64,000 nt of DNA, from positions 62,001-126,000 of the forward strand of contig NRSV01000016.1 in NCBI GenBank assembly GCA_002286855.1, written 5' to 3'. Of this stretch, positions 21,481 through 32,600 are shown in pieces (within the stretch, counting starts at the first letter, position 1; the number at the start of each line of letters is the position of its first letter). The DNA is from Bipolaris cookei. Lineage: Eukaryota > Ascomycota > Dothideomycetes > Pleosporales > Pleosporaceae. The notes beneath the pieces were generated by a model. It had not been told where the DNA came from. It made no database searches and saw only the letters and a program-made list of their open reading frames with translations. Position numbers and translations under genes: made by a program.

Positions 21481-22210
21481 TGATTCGGCCATTGAGCGGG
21501 TAATAGTGAAGTTAGAGTTGCTAATCGAAGCTTAAACTCTCGTATGTTGATAAGAATTCTGTAAGACCAACCCTTCTTGTTGTTGTTGTTGCTGTTGTTC
21601 TTCTCACAGCTGTTGCGATACAAGACGACATAGCTTTTGCTCTTCATTTCACCTCGTTGAAGACTCCACTAATGACTCCTAATAACACAATTCCCCTTCT
21701 CAATATCATCGTTCATCTGGTCGAAATGTAGACATTGTTCTTTTTTTTATATATTGCTGATGTCTTACGGTGGAGAATGATATGATATTTGCTTATCAGT
21801 CAGCTACTATTGTCCAGGATGAAGGGACCATATATTGACCTGAGGTACAGTATTATTATTATTGTTCCATTAGAGTCTATATGTAGCTCGTGGCTATGTA
21901 AGACTTTGGCCGTAGGCCGTTCTATCTTGTTATTTACATGTGGGGCTTTGTTTTTTCTTTGTGTGGTACGACTGTGGTGCTTCGGCTTTTGTCTGTTTGC
22001 GGCTATGCCTCCAGTAGACGCCCTGAGATACAGTAGAAGAACGCTATTGGACAATGCGCCCCTCTATTTCGCAACGCGTTAGGCTGCTTGACTCAACGCT
22101 TGACTCACTCGTACAGAGCCTCTAGTAGGCGATAGCAAAAATAAATTTGATTTTTATACTATACTATGTTTACGAGTTACATCGAAGTATTAAGAACGTT
22201 TCGAACACTA
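21481..22210. other. AT-rich region between pogo relic and tRNA
   Basis: No gene is seen. It contains an interrupted GTT/CTT-type simple repeat near 21575-21600, T-runs, and two exact TGACTCA heptamers at 22089-22095 and 22101-22107. It may include the lost 3' end of the transposon. Confidence 0.45.
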
Positions 22211-22291
22211 GGCGTTGTGGCGGAGTGGTTATCGCGCAAGACTAGAAATCTTGTTCCTTCGGGAGCGTCAGTTCGAATCTGGCCAACGTCG
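22211..22291 (+). tRNA. tRNA-Ser (anticodon AGA)
   Basis: The cloverleaf can be drawn by hand. A 7-bp acceptor stem pairs GGCGTTG with CAACGTC (one G-T wobble) and is followed by discriminator G, as serine tRNAs require. The anticodon stem CAAGA/TCTTG encloses loop CTAGAAA, giving anticodon AGA (reads UCU). There is a long class II variable arm (GTTCCTTCGGGAGC) and a B-box/T-loop GTTCGAATC. The A-box region is TGGCGGAGTGG. There is no intron. A T-run (22295-22300) just downstream is a typical RNA polymerase III terminator. Confidence 0.95.
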
Positions 22292-22302
22292 TCTTTTTTG
22301 TC
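22292..22302 (+). terminator. Pol III terminator of tRNA-Ser
   Basis: A run of T residues immediately after the tRNA 3' end, the usual RNA polymerase III stop. Confidence 0.75.
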
Positions 22303-22439
22303 ATATCATACTGCTGATCTGATATTCTGGTTCTTTTTGTTGACGTAAACTAATTTTTGTTTATCTGCGCATAGACTGTGTCCCGCTGTGCTTGGCACTA
22401 CTCTTCCCTTGTGCATACAATACGACACCACTCACATCC

Positions 22440-23062
22440 ATGCCACCCCGAGCATTTCCGTTCCCGTTCAGAGTGGGCACGGATATTTGCAGTATCTCTA
22501 GGCTACATAGCGTTATTACCAGGCGCAACGATGGCGATCCGCTGCGCCCGCTGCACCAATTCTTGAAGAGAATTCTTACCAGTCATGAACAACAGTACTT
22601 TTGGCAGCGTTTTGCATCTGCAGACGACATTTTCACAAAAACCGATGCTGTTGCTGCATTCCTCGCAGGCCGGTGTGTGTACGAAGTTGCGAAACTATTG
22701 AAACCAAAAGCTCACACGACAAAAGATTTGCTGCAAAGGAAGCATGTCGTAAGGCATGCGACCATCTGGATAAAAACTCCAGAGGCTTCCAACAAATCAT
22801 GATTCTCCCCGTTACTTCACTAGATCGTAACGAACACCAATCGTCACGTCCACAAGGCTTAATTCTTGACGAGATCTACAAAGTACGGGCGCCTTCGACT
22901 GATTCTACGGATGCTACTGTTGGTGGCAAGGCGCAACCTCCCCTTCTTCTCGATGTGCATGAGTTGGAGGGACAGCTATGCGAGATAAGTATTAGTCATG
23001 ATGGAGACTTCGCAACTGCGGTAGCCATTGTGCCATCTATGAAAGGAGACAGCAGCCTATAG
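22440..23062 (+). CDS. PPT2: Holo-ACP synthase, mitochondrial-type 4'-phosphopantetheinyl transferase
   Basis: Two exons, 22440-22672 and 22726-23062; 189 aa. Seen: the AcpS fold motifs in order, FRVGTDI near the N-terminus (Mg-binding Asp), RILTSHEQQYFWQRF, AAFLAGR joined by splicing to FAAKEACRKA (the conserved W/F-AAKEA helix with catalytic Glu), and SISHDGDFATAVAIV near the end. Reaction (family): transfers 4'-phosphopantetheine from CoA to a serine of acyl carrier protein; yeast Ppt2 modifies the mitochondrial ACP needed for lipoic acid synthesis. The intron (22673-22725, 53 nt) is GT-AG. An upstream in-frame ATG at 22392 would add 16 residues; I prefer 22440 because the protein then begins directly before the conserved FPFRVGTDI. 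The gene appears intact although it sits between transposon relics. Confidence 0.88.
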
Positions 23063-24060
23063 ATTGAGTAGAACCTGGTTCAAAAAATTGTCGATGTCAA
23101 AGTATAGTGTATGGGCAAATTGGCTTGTGCAACACACAGATAGACTTGAGGAGGTGAAGTTGTGCGTATAATGCAATGTCGATACTTTAGGATGATTCAA
23201 AGTCGCTAGCCGCGCTTGTCTGCACCTTGCCAGTTTGCGACACCCTTTTTTACTTTCCAATACTCTAATAGTATATAAAAAGGCTAACATGCGAAAAGAG
23301 CAGGCAGATAACAGTGACCTTGCTAAAATGTGGATATATGCCAGGTACCTTTTGGTGCTTAGTCCGGGCGGCTAAAACCTGGGTCCATTTCCTGTACACT
23401 CAATACATCCCGACTGGCATAAGTCATAAATCAGAACGATTCTCAACCCTACACAAATAGACAACAAGAGCTATTTGTAACGAACTTTCATAGGAAACAA
23501 CACGAGAGCATGTGTCACAGTCTTGGATAGGCTGGGAAGAGAACATCACATCGGGCTAAATGACTGATCCAAGCGTCCTCGAATCTCATCAGCCTGCGGC
23601 TCGAAAACCTGATCGATGACAATGTGATTACACTCAAGCTTCCTTTCAGTAGTCCAAAGTGGACTCATAGACTGTAAAGCCTTCGCTGCCCTGAGTGCGC
23701 CTTGCGATTAGGCTGCACGATCGCCATGTAGGCGTACCCTTTGCCGCTGTACGGTCGTCTGAACTTTCAGCCGGGCGCTTAGCCAGCAGTGCTATTGCAC
23801 GGCGGCCATTAAAATGATCACATTCAGAAATTCGGGTGCATTTAGACTGGATTTAACTCTTGGTAATGGGGTTCTTGCTGCGCTAGTTGCTGTCCCGCAA
23901 TGTATACTATGGGGGCAAAGGATGCATGTATAGCTGAAGAGGTTCTGTAGCTTTGCTGTGATGATTCAAATGCCTCAAATATCCAACGACTCGAGAAGCA
24001 TTCAAGTCCTGCTTGCATCTTTTCGGAGGGTGTTGCTCCATTGTCTTCTCTCTCAGAGCT
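23063..24060. other. Gene-poor stretch in transposon zone
   Basis: No convincing frame on either strand, and no inverted or direct repeat recognised. Possibly decayed sequence. Confidence 0.4.
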
Positions 24061-24372
24061 ATGGCTCAACATCAATTTGGTTCAATCTCTCCGATTGATA
24101 CAGCGCCACCAGAGTTACCGCCTTGCAACAATCCAGCTACCCAAACATGCCAAGCTGGATCGAATGAAAATACACAAGAACTCCCACCTCATAGTAAGGA
24201 AGTAGATAAAAAGCCGGCAGGTTTCTGTCTGACTATTGGTAGCATCAAAGCAACCTGTGCGAGACAGCACTTGGCTTCCTTTCACCTTATGATGATATTA
24301 CTTCATATCAACGACTACTATCGGTCTCAATCTTGGATCGGTAACCCTCTGTATGTGATTTCACTCAAATGA
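24061..24372 (+). other. Doubtful 103-codon open frame
   Basis: An ATG-led frame starting MAQHQFGSISPIDTAPPELP, hydrophilic then weakly hydrophobic, with no family I recognise. It lies 92 bp before the membrane-protein remnant in a different frame and may be the 5' portion of the same decayed gene. It could equally be chance. Confidence 0.25.
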
Positions 24373-24464
24373 GAATAATGGACTCAGTGGCAACGACGGT
24401 TCTTCGGCGACAGTCCTCGATTAGCGGTTCACCACGGCACTTATCGCTGTAACTCGGTACCAAT

Positions 24465-25151
24465 TTGGACCTCATGACGAACACGATGTACTCTCTAGTA
24501 AGCAACGATATAGAATTACTACTCGATTACCGAACTCACGCAGATACGGGCGACTGCACATTCCAGTCGTTCTTTCAAGAATTTGTAAATGGCGATTTAT
24601 CGTTGAAAGATGGCGGTTATGCCTACCAGTCCGTTGGTAATCAAAGTATAAAGAATATTGGCCGACCCGTCAACGAAAACGGAACAATTGTTTCGGGACG
24701 AACAATTCCTGATCCAAACCCGTATCGGAATATCACAGTCTCTGTATCGAATCGCATTCGCCTTCTCCACGTAAACACTGTAGCAACCTACATATCAACA
24801 GCAATCCTCGTGTGGCTCATCGGAACAACATTAATTATCGTCAGTGTACAGAGGAAGTACATAAGTCTGATGATGCGCGACGTAAAACTGATAGTCAATA
24901 TACTAGTCCTTGTTGTTGGCAGCGACAAATTCCTTGAGCTAGTGCAAGAGCGGGATATAGTACTGAAGAAAGACAAGCAAATACAAACTAAGTTCGGTTG
25001 GTTCAAAGATCGGGACGGTGAGGTTCCCTGGGGTATCGAAGTAGTTGGTGGAGAAGACGTGGTTGAATGGGTAGAAGCGCCGAAAGTAGGTAATCATATT
25101 CGCGAAAAAGGCACGTCTGAGATAGCTTTGCTTCCGTGGAGGAGGAGTTAG
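24465..25151 (+). pseudogene. C-terminal remnant of a fungal membrane protein
   Basis: A 228-residue frame. Its content resembles the C-terminal part of large uncharacterised fungal membrane proteins: a luminal-like segment (DCTFQSFFQEFVNGDLSL), one strong transmembrane helix (YISTAILVWLIGTTLIIVSVQ), then a cytosolic segment with KFLELVQERDIVLKKDKQ and WFKDRDGEVPWGIEVVGGED. The expected long N-terminal part with further transmembrane segments is absent in frame. The ATG at 24465 is therefore probably not the native start, and I treat it as a truncated or decayed copy. It could be a short functional gene with a missed 5' exon. No catalytic motif is visible. Confidence 0.5.
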
Positions 25152-25858
25152 TCAGTCTTCTACGAAACCAAGAACATATAGTTCTCTATGATTGGCTGTG
25201 TATTCTTTCATCTTTGATGCACTTTGTTTTTTTTTAATATTACATGATACCCTTTTAGACGGACCATTCTCCCATACTTCCAAGATCGTTGCGAAGACAC
25301 CACCCATCACAAAAGCGCCAGACCCATATGAAAGCACGGGTACGTCATTCTTACTTCTTAGAGCCTAAAGCTCAGCCTTGCTACGACAATATCTAAAGTA
25401 CAGCATGGTACTATCAGCCTAAGTAGGCCCAGACTTCCATGTCTCAAATTGAAGAGGGAAATTAGCATCGATATATATATTAATAGGTCCTTTATCAGCA
25501 TTGGCAAATGCAGATGTGCACATGCTAACTAAGAGAATGTTTTTTGCGGGCAGAAGAAGCAGAGATTGGGCTGATGATGACAGTTGTGGAGTAGGGCCAC
25601 CATTCTCACGGGTGCGATTCCAGAAATCTTGGAATATTGAACTATTGACAGATGAGGCAATATGCCACCCAGCCCTCCCCCCATGCACATGCTTACGCAA
25701 AGTGGGTAAACTACGATCATGTATGTGCGGCTCGACAATAAAAAACCGTGGGACGAATTGATTGTCGATGCACCTCGGACGCAATCCAATGATCGGCTTA
25801 AATTTAGCTCTAAAACGGCTTCCCAGGAACGGCCATATATTGGAAGATTTAAGGCATC
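25152..25858. other. Left flank of pogo element B, with an unassigned minus-strand frame
   Basis: A minus-strand frame runs from inside the transposon terminus (25916) to 25419. Roughly 140 codons of it lie in the flank and contain WHIASSVNSSIFQDFWNRTR and SLLLLPAKNILLVSM. I recognise no family. It may be a fragment of a gene cut by the insertion, or chance. Confidence 0.3.
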
Positions 25859-25860
25859 TA

Positions 25861-25922
25861 ACGTGTTTCATAAGCGAGTTGCTCACCCAAGCAAGTTGCT
25901 CACGCCCCACCACCATGTTAAC
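25861..25922 (+). repeat. Left terminal inverted repeat of element B
   Basis: About 60 bp, matching the reverse complement of 27398-27459 with a few mismatches and small gaps. It includes the shared core CACGCCCCACCACCA. Confidence 0.85.
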
Positions 25923-26189
25923 ATCAACACAATATAGAATCCTCTCATACTGAAGCAGACGTACAGCTTGTTTATTCGAAATCCGTTCTCAGCGTGATCT
26001 AAGCCAGAGACGCCCTGTAGCAATCTACAACGTACCTTAAAGGGTCCTATCGTACCAACTTACTAAGAAGCGCTCTCAATGCAATTACGAGGCAAACCCA
26101 AAGCGTCTAGACAAGCTAGAGGAGGAGGTGGTAGTTCGACCTGGCGAAAAACACAAAAGAGAAGTGGGGGATTCTCGACAATGATATCT

Positions 26190-27339
26190 ACAACTTCGAC
26201 GAGACTGGCTTTATGATTGGCAAGCTTTTATCACAGATGGTTATCACAGCCTCAGATACTCGTGGGAAAAAGAAATTAGTACAGCCCAGCAATCATGAGT
26301 GGGTAACTGTGATTCAAGGCGTTGGAGTGTTAAGTCGCCAGATCCCACCCTTCGTTATCTTTGCGGTCAAGGTCCTTATCAACACCGGTTTCAAGATCTA
26401 CCTCGCGATTGGGTTCTTGGAGTTAGCCCAAATGGTTGGACAAACAATCAGCTTGCGATTGCCTGGCTAAATCACTTTGAGGCGCACTCAAAGCAGCATA
26501 TTATTGGGGGGTACAGACTGCTTGTCATTGATGGTCATGAGAGTCATATCTCAATTGAATCCTAGCATCACTGCAAAGAGAGAAACACTATCCTTTTTTG
26601 TATGCCCACGCACTCGTCGTACTTGTTCCAGCCTCTAGATGTTGCCTGCTTCTCGCCGTTAAAGCGCGCGTACGGCAACGAGATCTCAGCCTTGACGCGC
26701 AACCGTACTCACTACATTAGCAAAGAAGCCTTTCTCCCCACCTTTAAAGCTGCTCACAATAAGGCAATCTCAGAGAAGAACATTCGAGTAGGCTTTAGGG
26801 GCGCTGAGATAGTCCCACACAACCCACAGATTGTAATTTCAAAGCTTGATGTGAGGTTGCGTGCGCTTACGCCATCAAAGCAAGACAACGTCGCTTGGGA
26901 GGCGAAAACACCACGTAACGCGAAAGAGATCGAGGCTCAAAGTACGCTCATTCGACAGAGGATAAGAAAGCAACGTATTTCTTCTGCAAGTTCTTTAGAT
27001 GAGCAGGTGCGGCAGCTAAGTAAAGGTGCCTAGCAAATAGCACATAATATGGTGTTATTGCAAGAGGAATAGGCACGCATGCGAAGCGTAATTGAAGAGC
27101 TAACAAAGCGCCGGAGTCGAAAGCGGCGATACGTATGGACAGAGGAGACTCTTACTGTTGGCGAGGTACAGGAAGTATTAGCTGAACAGGCGGGTGGCAG
27201 TCGTGGCGACGGCGAGAGCGCGTCAAAGAGGTTGCGAGGAGAGAGGCGGTGCGAGCGTTGTAAGGAGACTGGACACAACGCGCATGCCTGTACAGTAGAA
27301 ATAGAAGAGGCAAGCGATGGCGATAGTTTTATAGAATAA
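26190..27339 (+). pseudogene. Transposase remains of element B
   Basis: Transposase core in three frames. NFDETGFMIGK supplies the first catalytic Asp region (from about 26190). A frameshift falls near 26300-26340, after which GWTNNQLAIAWLNHFEAHSK and YRLLVIDGHESHIS give the second catalytic Asp. A stop at 26564 follows. SSYLFQPLDVACFSPLKRAYGN then lies in the frame that runs to 27033. Beyond a further stop, a C-terminal segment ends with a CCHC knuckle C-ER-C-KETG-H-NAHA-C (about 27250-27294). Family knowledge: Fot-type transposases of fungi carry this order of motifs. The copy is inactive. Confidence 0.82.
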
Positions 27340-27397
27340 ATTGGCTTACGACAACTTTTAAAAAGTTGAGATAAAAGTTTGTAATATGATAGTAACG

Positions 27398-27459
27398 TTA
27401 AGGTGGTGGTGGGGCGTGAGCAACTCGCTTGGATGAGCAAACTCGCTTATGAAACACGT
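27398..27459 (-). repeat. Right terminal inverted repeat of element B
   Basis: Reverse-complement partner of the left repeat, ending immediately before the TA at 27460-27461. Confidence 0.85.
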
Positions 27460-27461
27460 TA

Positions 27462-28730
27462 ACGCATACAACGTGTATTGGCAAGGTCGCATATCAGGAT
27501 TTATACCACGTCAGACGACTTAGGGAACTCAAACAGGACATACAACATGTTGATCATTTAGAGTTGACATATATATTCGCGGCTACAATGTACAAGAGAG
27601 GCTTTCAACCATAGCGCAAAGCGAATGTGCTTGCGTGGCCCTGCATCTGGCTCGTGCACCCAAATTATGGTCCATCCATGACTGGCTATCGCGATCTCCA
27701 ATTGTCCGCAGAAGTATTGGTGGATGAATGCACAAGTTTTTCAACTGTGAAGTAAAGAATGTTCCAGAATTCCTGCTCCCTCAACATGTTCGCTGATCGC
27801 TGATGATCTTGGTCGCTAGTAGCGAACAAGCATGATAGACATGTCGATCGATGTACGTGAGCAGGGCCGTTCCACATTCTCAACCTCCGGCGTTGAGTGT
27901 GCTGAGAGACGCAATACAATGAGCACATTTGAGGGACGCAACCCCCCTAGGCAATGCGCTTGTTTCACACCTGTTTCTCTTGGATTCTGTCTGACTAATT
28001 TTCGTACTCGACGCGTAGTCCTCGTATCATGTGTTTCGCAAGTTTAGCCTGGGGCATCTTCACATGCTTACGCCTACTAGTGATTACGCAAAATCTGGGG
28101 AACGCATATCGTGACGTATGTGATTTGCACGTTCAAGTGTACCGGCGCACATGTAGGTGATTTGCATTGAGATAGTAATACAACGAGATGATATATTCTG
28201 TAGATACATAGGAAATCCATTGGACCGGAGTGCCTTCCGGGCAGACGCTCCCCCATCTCCAAGACAGCAATCCAACCCCCCTGATGAAGCGAACATATGA
28301 AATGAATAGATATCCCACTAGGCTAGGAGAATGGAGGCCAGAACCCCAAGATAATATAGTGGTCGTTACTTCATGAGAATTGAAATTAAAGATGTGTGAG
28401 AGAACGTAGCTGCTGAGACACAGGATCTCCAGGAGGCGCACCCCTAAAATAATTACTTGAAGCGCATGGGAGGTGGCGTATACGACCCAAGCAAAATATC
28501 TTCGAGCGCATTAGGGGTGCGCGTCGAGAAATGGATTACAAAGAAACGCATGTATTGGCACGCGACACTGCCTTCTTCCGTTGATAGTCGAGTTGAATTA
28601 AACTTTCTCTTCTCCCGTTTACTTGTCCCAAATATATCGCGAAATAGGTATTCTTAATTATCAAGGTCGTGCGATACAACTGAACTGGCCGATGAGGACT
28701 TTGCCGCCAAATATTCGAAAGCGCTTGAAT
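27462..28730. other. Gene-poor stretch right of element B
   Basis: No convincing gene. Short frames on both strands lack recognisable motifs. It includes the 3' flank of the BYS1-like gene. Confidence 0.4.
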
Positions 28731-29603
28731 TTATGCGTGGAAAACTTGGTGACGGCGACCATGTTCGTGCCTCTTAGCGTTGACATATGCGGTGACGTAG
28801 ACGACTTGTGTCTTGATGAGGCCGGGTCCGGATGGCGAAGGCGTGGGCGAAGGCATGGGCGTGGGCGTGGGCGAAGGAGTAACGACGGCTCCGTAACCAT
28901 CATCCTTGGTAGTGGACGACGGTGTTGCAGAAGACTCGGCTGACTTCTTGGAGGGCTCGGGCTTAGGCTTAGGTGCGGAATTGTAGTCTTCAGTGGGCGC
29001 CTCGCTGCCACACATGTAGAAATCTATGTTTGCATTGATTTGGCAAGTCTTTGTCTGGACGTCATCTGGAAGAACGTAAGACATCTTGTCGCAGGACTCG
29101 GCATCGGAACAGGAGAGGATCGGGCACCATGTGTTAGCAGCAGAGGCCTTGAATTTGCCGACTTGGTCACCGGCAACGAGGTAGTATCCGTTCTTCCTAG
29201 CTGGGCAGTCCAATCCTCCACAGTCAACATAGGAAACATCGAGGTAGTTGAATCGGAAATTCTCATTTTCATCATCCCATGCCCTGTAGTACTCCAGCTG
29301 GGTGATGTCTGCGCCTTTGCATTCTGTTGACTTGGAGAGCTTGATAGAGACACCAACTTTGGTGTCGGTGAAGTTGTGGTAGTTCTCCGCATAGGTCTCA
29401 CCAGTCTTTAGCGTGACCATTTGGCTATCGGGGCAACCGTCACCCTTGAAGACGGACCAGAGGTGAACATCGTAGTCGCAGCGATTGATGATGCGGGCGC
29501 GGGGCTGGCTCAAGTCGCATTCCTGGTTGAGGGTTACCGCATTCCTTGCAGAAGCGGTTGCGATAATGGCCGAAGCCGTCGAAAGGAACGTAGTGAGCTG
29601 CAT
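28731..29603 (-). CDS. BYS1-like secreted cysteine-rich protein
   Basis: Intronless minus-strand gene, 290 aa. Seen: a signal peptide (MQLTTFLSTASAIIATASA), then a domain starting ARIINRCDYDVHLWSV with GETYAENYH and GVSIKLSKS. This resembles the Blastomyces yeast-phase-specific protein 1 (BYS1) family of secreted fungal proteins. A second Cys-rich part contains YVDCGGLDCPARK, CPILSCSDAESCDK and DFYMCGS, followed by a Lys/Pro/Ser/Thr-rich linker (about 210-260, PSPTPTPMPSPTPSPS) and a basic tail with a KR dibasic site near the C-terminus. No GPI-type hydrophobic end is seen. Family members have no settled biochemical activity; cell-wall or host-interface roles are suggested. Start chosen at the ATG that opens the signal peptide. 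Confidence 0.82.
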   Translation of the reverse strand: MQLTTFLSTASAIIATASARNAVTLNQECDLSQPRARIINRCDYDVHLWSVFKGDGCPDSQMVTLKTGETYAENYHNFTDTKVGVSIKLSKSTECKGADITQLEYYRAWDDENENFRFNYLDVSYVDCGGLDCPARKNGYYLVAGDQVGKFKASAANTWCPILSCSDAESCDKMSYVLPDDVQTKTCQINANIDFYMCGSEAPTEDYNSAPKPKPEPSKKSAESSATPSSTTKDDGYGAVVTPSPTPTPMPSPTPSPSGPGLIKTQVVYVTAYVNAKRHEHGRRHQVFHA

Positions 29604-32600
29604 TGTGGATTGACTCGGCCGGTGTATGGATGAACGGATAGATGCAGACTTCTACAATAACGAATGAATGTGTGCTGAACACCTAAAAGAGTGAAGTTAT
29701 TCAGCGAATGAACGTGGTAGGCAACGAGGTGCTAACGGCACGGTAAAGAAAGAGTTTCGGCCTGGGGGGTGTATGAGTAAATACGTGGTGACCAGGCCCA
29801 CTATCAACATCACCCGCGACGGAACCACTTGTCGCCATAGCGTGAGCTTGTTTAGATGGTGCCAAATGCGTGGCTAGTTCGGAGGGCAAGCACGGAACAA
29901 CACAGCATCCCAGGCGCATTTTGCCCAAGTAGGGCACGGAACGGCCCAATCGGACCTGAACCATGTAAGATCGTCAGGGCCCTGGGTATTGAACTTACGA
30001 CCGTTCAACCATCTCTCGTCAAATCAGCCACAAAGTAGATTCAATTAACGCAGGGATTTTGCCGATCGAGGTCATTTTCTGGCTGCGGCTGCACTCGCTG
30101 TAGAAATTTCCGGCGTGAACCATAGACACAGCAGCTTCGGCACGTCTTACTCGACAGGCACAGACGCGTTGTTGCGTTAGCTAATCAAGGCTGTTAGGCA
30201 AGAGTTGCTCACGACGCATAAGGGTCGACTTCCAACATTCAACTCAGTTGCTGTTCGAGGCATTTCCGAGATGAACCCACTTGGCAGCCTCAGCCATTAC
30301 CCGAAGCGAATCATTCACCCGCACCGCGAAACTCGAAAAGGGGCTGCGCCAGGCTTGATCGGCCATCCACGCAGAGTCATAGGACGATAACAAGGCGATA
30401 TGCGACAAGATGCTGTACATATGGCAGTTGTCAGGCTCCTGCTGGTGTATCCATCTCCGCAATCCTTGCTATAATACCGGTTGAGAAGGTATAACAACAA
30501 GGCAGTCCATCGCAGAAGACCCAGTTGTTGTCGCAATATTGCAGCAGACCCCATACTTTCCGCCACCCAGCCTCATCTCATTCCCGCATTTAATTTCCCG
30601 CACACACCAACCGGGGGACCATCCAAGACTATAGGCGCAAGAGAAGTTTGATAGAATCGCAAATGATCAAAGTGCCCAGTTGTTGCGCTTGGCGGTCAGA
30701 GTAAAAAAGGGATTGTCACGATAGCTTCAGGGAGAGGAGCGTGGCGTTGCGAAGCGCGCGACCGGTGTGGTGATACCTTCGGAGGCATCTCTGCGACGCG
30801 ACTCGTTCACGGGCGTACTATCCATGTTCGGCTGTTGCAGGCGGACTTTTCAATAAGCTTTATCGTCGTATAGTTTAATTCGTTTCTGTCAGGATAATTG
30901 AGGGAGTTTCGATGCTACAAAGCACCTAAGTACATATGTACGTGCAGCCAGACGCGTTTGATGGTCACGTGACTGTCACTAGCAATACTTTTTCGCGATT
31001 CAACTACCTTTGATCAGACACCTGCGCCAAGCCCATGCACGACCGCCTTCCTATATCTTTACCTTGCAAATCTTCTTTCGGCTTGTTCTTACACCTGAAT
31101 CTTGACACCTGAATCGCCTAGTTGGATATGATCACATTTGTGCATGGCATAATTGTTTAGCACAATGGTATCACTCCAGGTCACGAGTTGCTCGTTGTCA
31201 GGGGCACTACGTTCGCTAGTGCCAACACCATTTAGTTCTAGGCAAGTGGAATTTTGCCCGAAAAAAGTTGATCTTTGAGTGGAGCATCTGGAGCACACCA
31301 ATGCTATGGCTCGATCCAAATAAAAACTAAGCAGCGTATTCCAGTGTTACAGCGCAAGCGCAACATCTTTCACGGCGTTGGTTCAAGAAGCAGAGCTATG
31401 CTGGGGACTTACACAACGACAGTATAGTAGAGTACAGGCCGAGCTAGTGGCTTCTTTCTGTCAAGCATATACCTTCCACGGTCGCTCAAGCGACATTTTG
31501 CGATAACCTCGAACACCGGTGTAATTTCGACACTGTTGTCGAGTAACTAGACTTCTTGATTCATTCCAGCAAAGCCAACATGGAGAACACCAAATCTTTG
31601 GAGTAACCCCAGGCAGTCCCAAGGCCCCCTGTTCTATCGTCGATAAAGCATAAAGAAAACACAATGACAGCCCTCCTGTGACAACCAGAACCAAACTCCA
31701 CGCCTGAGCGAACAGAGTCTTGAATACTCGTGCAGATCTAGAAGCATATCCTTTAGAACATGACAGGATCGAGAACTGATATCAACCGTCTGAAACAAGC
31801 TAACGGAAGCACGAGCCTATTGTTGCGTATATCTTGTGGCTCATCGGGGCTCAGGCAGCCAACATTACTCGTATAAAAAGCAAGTGCTAGAATAAAAAAA
31901 AATCAAGGTTGCATCTCCACGTTGTGGCGTTGACGGGAACTCGCCGCTTCCTGACATTCAGGGGTAGTGTTCTTATTCTGTCTTGTGCAGATGTCATTCA
32001 ACAACTGTATCCGCTATTGAGTATCTTGCCGTCCCCTCATATGTGATTGGTAGGTTACGTAGAACGGACTGACGTCAACTTGAACAGATTGTGACCAGCT
32101 CATGAGTAATCAGATTGTCTGAAGGCGATCTACAGGACTGCTCACAGCGATATGGCTCTTTCTTCAGCGTATACATACCGGTCATATTAACTCGAAATGA
32201 TCTTGTCACCTGTTCATTTTCCTACCAGAAAGACGAGCTACAGGACTTTGTGTGGGTTAGACATATCATGCTTAGCTCGTCGTAGTGGGGTGTCACAGAT
32301 GAAGCACAACAGACAGTAGCCGCCGAATCCGCTCTCAACAAGTACCAAACAACCATTCCGCTTGTCCGTCGTAACGCCTTATCCGCCAGATTGCTGACGT
32401 GTCTCTTTTCCTCATTCTGGTGACTCCCGATATCAACTTTTAGTCTCCAGATGCTCAATGCACGTCAAGCACGCGACCATACCATGAATATTCGGGCGTA
32501 TCTATGCCGCTCCACTACAAAAGCAGTTTTCAAAGCAGATCAAGACGAATGCCTTCCAATAGCGGTATAGTCGAACCATAGACTTTCTAGGTATAGACAC

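Larger units (their letters stand above)
25861..27459 (+). mobile_element. Pogo/Fot-type DNA transposon with terminal inverted repeats (element B)
   Basis: A 1599-bp element bounded by imperfect inverted repeats of about 60 bp: the left end begins ACGTGTTTCATAAGCGAG (25861 onward) and the right end is its reverse complement ending at 27459. The element is flanked by TA at 25859-25860 and 27460-27461, the duplicated target expected of Tc1/mariner elements. Each repeat contains two near-copies of GCGAGTTGCTCA-like words, a sub-repeat structure that may be transposase binding sites. The internal sequence encodes a damaged transposase on the plus strand. The DNA-binding N-terminal region is mostly missing, so the copy is non-autonomous. 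Confidence 0.85.

Noticed and set aside
20040..22110. Terminal inverted repeats for pogo element A
   Set aside because: Compared both flanks by eye and found only short chance matches; ends not assigned.
31130..31230. tRNA-like sequence
   Set aside because: A few words resemble tRNA loops, but no acceptor or T-stem pairing can be made.
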